A DNA stretch of 64,000 nucleotides from Pseudomonas sp. B21-023 (GTDB taxonomy: Bacteria; Pseudomonadota; Gammaproteobacteria; Pseudomonadales; Pseudomonadaceae): NCBI RefSeq assembly GCF_024749165.1, contig NZ_CP087190.1, positions 4,437,501 through 4,501,500 on the forward strand, given 5' to 3'. Below the pieces are notes generated by a model. The model was not told where the DNA came from. It saw nothing but the letters and a program-made list of their open reading frames with translations, and did not search any database. Below, piece after piece: positions 59,020 through 64,000 of this stretch; the first letter of the stretch is position 1; every line of letters begins with the position of its first letter. A program made the position numbers and the translations under genes.

Positions 59020-61548
59020 ATGAACGTAAATGATTTGAAAAAGCAAGTCTACGGCCTTATTCAAGCTGGCACCCTTTCCGAAACCGTATTGAAGCTCCTA
59101 ATACCAGACAATAACGTAACCCCCTTCGAGTGCGAGCTTTGGGACTATAAAGAAGCATATGCAGAAAGCTCCCACGACTACACTAAGACCGCGCGCGCCA
59201 TAGCAAGCCTATACAATACTTATGGTGGATATTTACTTTATGGAATCAAAGAAACCATAAAAGATACCCAATATGAATTAATAGGTGTCAAGGAAGGCAC
59301 AATTGACATCCAAAAACTAAAAGGTCAGCTTGATAAATATTTCGGCCATCGCCTCAATATAAATATCATTGAGTTATCTTATGGTTCGCCAGTAGTCACT
59401 ATAGGTCTCTTGCACGTCCCTAAGCGGCCTGAGCAGCTACACACTATCTCGGCAAATAAAATTGCAAACGATTCAAAAAACAAAGTAATCTTTACCGAAG
59501 GAGCGACCTTATATCGCGATGGCGATAAATGCAAGCAAGCAGTAACTCACGCTGACTTTGAGTTTTTGACTAGCAGTCGCGACCTGCTTGCATTACTTGA
59601 TGGTAAATTCGTAAAAAAAATTAATTTGCTTGATCATAATCTTCCAGACAGGAACTTCATTTGCCCCAACTTCGTAGGTCGCGTCGAAATTATCCAGAAA
59701 TTGTGGGCATGGCTTTCAGATGAATTCCAGTACGCAAAGGTACTAGCTGGCGAAGGAGGAAAGGGCAAGACGTCAATCGCGTATGAATTCTGTCAACTTA
59801 TAACTTCAACCGGCGCCCCCATATTTGACCAAATCATCTGGCTGACTGCGAAAACGCAGCAATTCAAAGCCGGAGCAGACGATTTTATAAACACCCCCGA
59901 AACTCATTACAATGACCTTGAGTCTCTCCTCATAACAATATGCCAAAAAACCGGCACCTTGGATGCCGAACTTGATGACCTTGGAATCACACAACTAAAG
60001 AGACTGGCTAGGCAAAATTTAGAGAACTACCCTTCGTTCATAGTAATTGATGACGTCGACTCGACCGATGTCGATGAACAAAAGCGCATCATGGAGACTG
60101 CACGGGAGATCGGCGGCAGCAAATCAAAAATACTTTTAACAACACGATCAAACGTAAGCTACTCTTCCGATACTGCTATCGAAGTGCCTGGCTTAGCCGG
60201 CGAGGAGTACGAGCAATATATTGACGAACTCAAATCGTCGATGCGCTTCGATGATATAACCTCGAAAACCGTCCGAAAACTTGAAAAAGCCTCTGAAGGT
60301 TCACCTCTTTTCACGGAGTCCATATTGAGGCTCTGTCGTGTTGGGTACTCGATTGATGATGCTATATCTGAATGGCACGGTAAAAAAGGCGAGGCTGTTA
60401 GAAGTGCCGCACTTAGACGTGAAATACACCAACTCAGCCCAGAAGCGCGAAGAGTACTTTTAACCATTGCCTTCATCGGCTCTTGCTCACTATCTGAACT
60501 TAGGCATTATACAGAGCTCGAGCAGCCATTGATCGAAGATGCCATTCCAGAACTAGGAAGGCTTTTCCTATTACAGTCTGCCTCTTTCATCGAGAGCGAG
60601 CCTCGATTTAAATGCTCGCAATCAATTTCCAACCTTACGATTTCTTTAAAGGATGAGATCGTACCTAACGCCGAAAGATATCTAGGGACCTTAAAAGGTC
60701 GAGCGCAAGCTTTAAAAGCTAACTCATCGAGAAACAATCAAGTATCTGTAGGCGAGGCCATACGTCAATCAGTTGCACTACTCAAAGAGAAAGAATACAG
60801 CAAGGCTAGAGCAACGATTAAATCAGTCCTCAAGAAGCAGCAATACAAAAACAACCCAGACCTTCTTTTAGCATACGCTCAAATTGAGTCAATGGACCCA
60901 CTCGCAGATATAAATTCAGTCCGAAGCTCCTTCAGAGATGCTTATACACACGGGCAACGGAAAGAGCTCCTCTTTGATCTTTGGTTCCAAGTGGAAGCAA
61001 GGACAGGCAGCAAATCCGAATTAGTTGACGTTTGCCGCTCTGCTGTTATTGATGCCAAACTACAAACTCCGAAATGGCTAAATAGATCCGCAGAAGCTAA
61101 ATTTCTGCTCGCTCATAAAATGGGCTCTGCTGCTCGAAAACACGAACTTCTTGCTAGCTCCTATGATGACATATCGCAAGCAATTAAGAAAAGCCATGGT
61201 GAGCTCAAACATCAACTGAAAGATCTTTCTATAAAAATCCTCGACGCTTTATGGGGATCACTACAAATAGATCGCGAAGACTTTAAAGCCTTTAAAGCCA
61301 TGCACAAAGCTATACGCGCCGGAGACATCCGGAGTATAAATTATTACAGATTATCGGAAGCTGCCTGCGCGATCCATACGATTTATCACTCCGAAAACAC
61401 GACAGCTAGGCGTAAGAAAGAAATTCTTCCAGATTATCTGGAATGCCAGCGAGCCATTGCTGACGTCATTGAATTAATAGATGATACCCGATATGACGTT
61501 CTAAATACTTTAGGAGATACCAAAAATCGATTCATACTCTCCGCCTAG
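59020..61548 (+). CDS. AlbA_2/Schlafen-like domain fused to STAND (NB-ARC-like) NTPase, putative defence protein
   Basis: 842 residues. Residues ~30-175: AlbA_2 fold (FECELWDYKEAYAES 36-50; KTARAIASLYNTYGGYLLYG 56-75). Linker, then FVGR (218-221) opening a STAND NTPase: Walker A GEGGKGKTS 244-252, Walker B FIVIDDVD 340-347, arginine sensor ILLTTR 371-376, GSPL 427-430, winged-helix-like 465-530. Residues ~570-842: helical, probably TPR-like sensor. STAND proteins oligomerise on sensing a ligand; AlbA_2/Schlafen domains are nucleic-acid-binding, some nucleases. Base composition and codon use (AAA, ATA, TTA rich) are foreign to the neighbours. Single gene, own terminator, flanked by direct repeats. 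No exact family is known to me. Confidence 0.85.
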   Translation: MNVNDLKKQVYGLIQAGTLSETVLKLLIPDNNVTPFECELWDYKEAYAESSHDYTKTARAIASLYNTYGGYLLYGIKETIKDTQYELIGVKEGTIDIQKLKGQLDKYFGHRLNINIIELSYGSPVVTIGLLHVPKRPEQLHTISANKIANDSKNKVIFTEGATLYRDGDKCKQAVTHADFEFLTSSRDLLALLDGKFVKKINLLDHNLPDRNFICPNFVGRVEIIQKLWAWLSDEFQYAKVLAGEGGKGKTSIAYEFCQLITSTGAPIFDQIIWLTAKTQQFKAGADDFINTPETHYNDLESLLITICQKTGTLDAELDDLGITQLKRLARQNLENYPSFIVIDDVDSTDVDEQKRIMETAREIGGSKSKILLTTRSNVSYSSDTAIEVPGLAGEEYEQYIDELKSSMRFDDITSKTVRKLEKASEGSPLFTESILRLCRVGYSIDDAISEWHGKKGEAVRSAALRREIHQLSPEARRVLLTIAFIGSCSLSELRHYTELEQPLIEDAIPELGRLFLLQSASFIESEPRFKCSQSISNLTISLKDEIVPNAERYLGTLKGRAQALKANSSRNNQVSVGEAIRQSVALLKEKEYSKARATIKSVLKKQQYKNNPDLLLAYAQIESMDPLADINSVRSSFRDAYTHGQRKELLFDLWFQVEARTGSKSELVDVCRSAVIDAKLQTPKWLNRSAEAKFLLAHKMGSAARKHELLASSYDDISQAIKKSHGELKHQLKDLSIKILDALWGSLQIDREDFKAFKAMHKAIRAGDIRSINYYRLSEAACAIHTIYHSENTTARRKKEILPDYLECQRAIADVIELIDDTRYDVLNTLGDTKNRFILSA

Positions 61549-61699
61549 CTCTAAACACACCCCTTGTGCTGGAGAGCTGACGAAAATAGTGCCCAAGCCC
61601 CATGCATAATGGGCTTGGGCGCTTTTCTGTACCTACTGGCGATGAGCAGAAAGGGCATAAAGGGGCATGGAGTGGCGCTCGGCTCTCCCATTTTTGTCC
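61537..61699 (+). repeat. Right imperfect direct repeat of the island
   Basis: Counterpart of 58632-58787. Begins inside the last codons of the STAND gene, has about 12 extra bases after CTCTCCGC, then the same blocks in the same order. Confidence 0.85.
61591..61627 (+). terminator. Terminator of the STAND gene
   Basis: A 10-base perfect stem GCCCAAGCCC / GGGCTTGGGC (61591-61600, 61611-61620), followed by GCTTTTCT. Its counterpart in the left repeat has CAGCCC/GGGCTG instead of CAAGCCC/GGGCTTG, a change made on both arms. Confidence 0.8.
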
Positions 61700-61718
61700 A
61701 ATAATCCGGACCGCCTTT

Positions 61719-62990
61719 CTATCGGACTCGCCATAATTGATCGATCCGCGTGGTATACGAACGACTCATCATCTCGCGCCGCATCGCCCAGTCAGGGGTG
61801 CCGGGGACGCTGGCCGTACGCATCGTCCCTCGGCCATACTTGCCATTGATTTCGTCCAGCGTCGACATCAGCCGATCGCAAGCCGCCGGCTGCGTCACGG
61901 CGAACAGATCATCGCTGAACTCCCCCGGCTGCCGCAGATCCATCAACAGAACCTCGGCTTTGCTGTAACGGAAGCCCGAGCGGTAGACCTGCCCCACTGC
62001 TTCGGTAGCTGCTCTGGTGAGTAGTAGCGTATCGTTGGTTGGGTATGGCAGCTCGACCAGGGCGCCCTTGGCATACTTCGCTTCGTCCGGATTGAACATC
62101 CCGGTACGGATGCTGACCCGCATGCGCTTGCATACCGATCCCTGGGCGCGCAGCTTCTCCGCCGCTCGCGCAGTGTAGGTGGCCACCGCCTGCTTGATCG
62201 GTGCCAGCTCCGTCAGCCGCTTGCCAAACATCCGACTGCAGCAGATCTCCTGCTTCGGCGGGTCCGCCTCATCCAGCTCGAGGCACGGTGTGCCGGCAAG
62301 CTCGCGCGCGGTCTTCTCCACCACCACGCTGAATTTGTCGCGCAACATCCGCGGATCTGCCTTCGCCAGGTCCATGGCTGTGCGGATGCCCATTGCCTCG
62401 AGGTGCGCCGTCATCCGCCGGCCGATGCCCCACACCTCTTTCACCTCCGTGTTGCGTAATACCCAGTCGCGTTTGAAGTCATCGGTGATATCGACCACCC
62501 CACCCGTATGCGCCTGCAGGCGCTTGGCAGTGTGGTTGGCGAGCTTTGCCAGAGTCTTGGTGCGGGCGATCCCCACACCCACAGGGATGCCGGTACAGCG
62601 CAGCACCTTGGCGCGCACATCCCGGCCGAACTTGGTCAGGCTCCCCTGCACGCCCGTGAGGTCAGCGAAGCATTCGTCGATCGAATAGACCTCGGCCGCC
62701 GGCACCATCGACTCGATCAGCGACATAACCCGCTCGCTCATGTCGCCATACAGCGCATAGTTGGATGAGAACGCCACGATGCCATGCCGACGGAGCTTCT
62801 CCTTGGCCTGGAAATAGGGCTCGCCCATCTTCACGTGCGGCTTGGCATCGTATGACCTGGCGATCACACAACCATCGTTGTTGCTCAGCACCACGATAGG
62901 CGTCTTGGCCAGATCTGGCCGGAACACGCGCTCGCAGCTCGCGTAAAACGAGTTGCAGTCGATCAGCGCGAACACCTGGTCACTGGGCAT
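61719..62990 (-). CDS. umuC: UmuC, catalytic subunit of DNA polymerase V
   Basis: 423 residues of the Y family: VFALIDCNSFYASCERVFRP, VYSIDECFADLTG (catalytic Asp-Glu), VGIARTKTLAKLANHTAKRL and the C-terminal UmuC domain (EEINGKYGRGTMRTA-like LDEINGKYGRGTM). Works with cleaved UmuD for mutagenic bypass. Start MPSDQVFALI at 62990 overlaps umuD by 11 bases. Confidence 0.96.
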   Translation of the reverse strand: MPSDQVFALIDCNSFYASCERVFRPDLAKTPIVVLSNNDGCVIARSYDAKPHVKMGEPYFQAKEKLRRHGIVAFSSNYALYGDMSERVMSLIESMVPAAEVYSIDECFADLTGVQGSLTKFGRDVRAKVLRCTGIPVGVGIARTKTLAKLANHTAKRLQAHTGGVVDITDDFKRDWVLRNTEVKEVWGIGRRMTAHLEAMGIRTAMDLAKADPRMLRDKFSVVVEKTARELAGTPCLELDEADPPKQEICCSRMFGKRLTELAPIKQAVATYTARAAEKLRAQGSVCKRMRVSIRTGMFNPDEAKYAKGALVELPYPTNDTLLLTRAATEAVGQVYRSGFRYSKAEVLLMDLRQPGEFSDDLFAVTQPAACDRLMSTLDEINGKYGRGTMRTASVPGTPDWAMRREMMSRSYTTRIDQLWRVR

Positions 62991-63408
62991 GATCGCGCAC
63001 GCTGTAGCGAACCACACCCCAGATGACCAGGTCGTCGCCTTCCATGACATGCCGCAGCGGGTAGGCGGGGTTCTCCGACTGCAAGACCAGCACGCCGTCG
63101 CGCCGATACAGGCGCTTGCAGACGGGCTCGGCGTTGATCGCGGCGATCACGATGTCGCCGTGCTCGGCCTCCTTGCTGCGGTCTACGATAAGAAGGTCGC
63201 CCGAGAAGATCCCGGCGCCCTGCATGCTGTCGCCCTCCACCTGTACCAGGTACACGTGCGGGGCACGCAGGTCGAACAGCTCGTCGAGGGAGATATGCCG
63301 CTCCAGATGATCCGCCGCCGGCGAAGGGAATCCGGCCGGCACACGGAACGAATACACCGGCAGCAGCGCAGGGCCGCCCGTCGGCGCGCCCAGGAAGGTG
63401 ATGGTCAT
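62980..63408 (-). CDS. umuD: UmuD, S24 self-cleaving subunit of polymerase V
   Basis: 142 residues. Cleavage site likely A25-G26 (RVPAGFPSPAADHLERH), catalytic S61 (VEGDSMQGAGI) and K98 (EPVCKRLYRR). Activated by RecA filaments to UmuD'. LexA box 24 bases before the start. Confidence 0.95.
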   Translation of the reverse strand: MTITFLGAPTGGPALLPVYSFRVPAGFPSPAADHLERHISLDELFDLRAPHVYLVQVEGDSMQGAGIFSGDLLIVDRSKEAEHGDIVIAAINAEPVCKRLYRRDGVLVLQSENPAYPLRHVMEGDDLVIWGVVRYSVRDHAQ

Positions 63409-63431
63409 GGCAGATCAACTCAAATGAATGA

Positions 63432-63447
63432 CTGTATATTCATACAG
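63432..63447. promoter_or_regulatory. LexA box of umuDC, shared with SRAP gene
   Basis: CTGTATATTCATACAG, nearly the ideal LexA site, in the 107-base gap between divergent umuD and the SRAP gene. Confidence 0.93.
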
Positions 63448-63515
63448 TAAACTATCAGACCGTTCCTACGTCAATGCGCGGACGCGAGGCAGCCGACAAA
63501 CGAGCGAGGTGTAGT

Positions 63516-64000
63516 ATGTGCGGGAGGTACTCGATCTACGAGAGCATGGACGACTACCTGAGGCAGTTGGCCCTCGATCTGGTGGTCATCAATGGGTACG
63601 ACCATGAGCGGATCAACCGGTACAACGTTGCGCCCTCTACCCGTGTAGAGCTGATAAGGCCAGTGCCTGGAGGGTTGAGCGTCGATCGAGTGAAGTGGGG
63701 ATGGTCGCCATTCTGGGCGAAGGGGAAGCGGCCCGACCCGATCAATGCGCGGGCCGAGACGGTGATGACGGGGAAGTTCTTCAAGTCGCTTTGGCCGAAT
63801 GGCCGAGCCTTGGCGCCGGCGAATGGCTGGTTCGAGTGGATACCCGATCCTGCGGACCCGAAGCGCAAGCAACCCTACTACATCCATGCAGCGGACGAGG
63901 CCCCGCTGTTCTTTGCTGCGCTGGCTGAAGTCCACCCCGGTATCGGGACAGACGAGCGCGATGGTTTCGTGATCATCACCGCAGCAGCTGACCAAGGCCT
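63516..64000 (+). CDS. SRAP/YedK (HMCES-type) protein, N-terminal part
   Basis: 161 complete codons, open to the window end. Catalytic Cys2 directly after the start (MCGRYSIYE), YNVAPST, VKWGWSPFWAKGK, NARAET and LAPANGWFEW with the conserved Glu. SRAP proteins form a covalent link to abasic sites in ssDNA. GAGGTG lies just before the ATG. The shared LexA box suggests SOS control. The missing C-terminus holds the conserved His. Confidence 0.92.
   Translation, partial: MCGRYSIYESMDDYLRQLALDLVVINGYDHERINRYNVAPSTRVELIRPVPGGLSVDRVKWGWSPFWAKGKRPDPINARAETVMTGKFFKSLWPNGRALAPANGWFEWIPDPADPKRKQPYYIHAADEAPLFFAALAEVHPGIGTDERDGFVIITAAADQG

Noticed and set aside
58632..61699. Insertion-sequence transposition of the STAND gene
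   Set aside because: No transposase and no terminal inverted repeats; the flanks are long diverged direct repeats instead.

Overview
The window looks like chromosomal DNA of a Pseudomonas from the P. putida group. The evidence is the housekeeping gene content and order (proS, kup, rimO, fpr/finR, dgkA, an ErdR-type regulator, recA-recX next to a CinA-like gene), high GC, and REP elements of the GGGGCAAGCCCGCTCCCACA type. The species call is an inference from these features, not from a database search.

Positions 1-27.4 kb are ordinary core genome: a partial ribbon-helix-helix gene, Dps, a membrane/cold-shock fusion protein, HIT-slyX, an OprD-type porin, proS, a lipoprotein, dinB with a LexA box, three tandem initiator tRNA genes each with its own promoter and terminator, an mprF/alanyl-PG-hydrolase-like pair, kup, rimO, a GNAT, a pseudouridine-synthase paralogue that lacks the catalytic Asp, yehS, trmO, divergent fpr/finR, dgkA, erdR, a DTW-domain tRNA modifier, a secreted PA3611-like protein, a LOG protein, recX and recA (LexA box).

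Positions 28.0-58.2 kb, after pncC/cinA, hold a composite tailocin (phage-tail bacteriocin) cluster read almost entirely leftward. Transcription should start at a strong promoter at about 57.29 kb whose spacer is built of TGCAT repeats, next to a self-cleaving CI/LexA-like repressor. The first half (56.97-42.8 kb) is a lambda/F-type flexible tail: a holin, tube V, G/T chaperones, a short tape measure H, M, L, K, I, J and three fibre-like genes sharing an N-terminal motif. The second half (42.6-28.0 kb) is a P2/R-type contractile tail: V, W, J, I, fibre plus chaperone, sheath, tube, E/E', a tape measure with an internal duplication, U, X, D, then Com, a GH19 endolysin and Rz/Rz1 spanins. No capsid, portal, terminase or integrase gene was found. 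A secreted beta-sandwich-like protein of unknown role sits between V and W.

Positions 58.5-61.7 kb are an AT-rich accessory island holding one 842-residue gene with an AlbA_2/Schlafen-type N-terminus, a STAND (NB-ARC-like) NTPase core and a helical C-terminus. Imperfect direct repeats of about 160 bp flank it, each with a hairpin whose stems differ by a matched change. This is the best candidate for an undescribed, probably antiviral, system.

Positions 61.7-64.0 kb hold SOS genes: umuDC behind a near-consensus LexA box and, divergently, a SRAP/YedK-type DNA-crosslink protein cut by the window end. SOS induction probably couples the window: RecA would trigger cleavage of LexA (dinB, recA, umuDC) and of the tailocin repressor.
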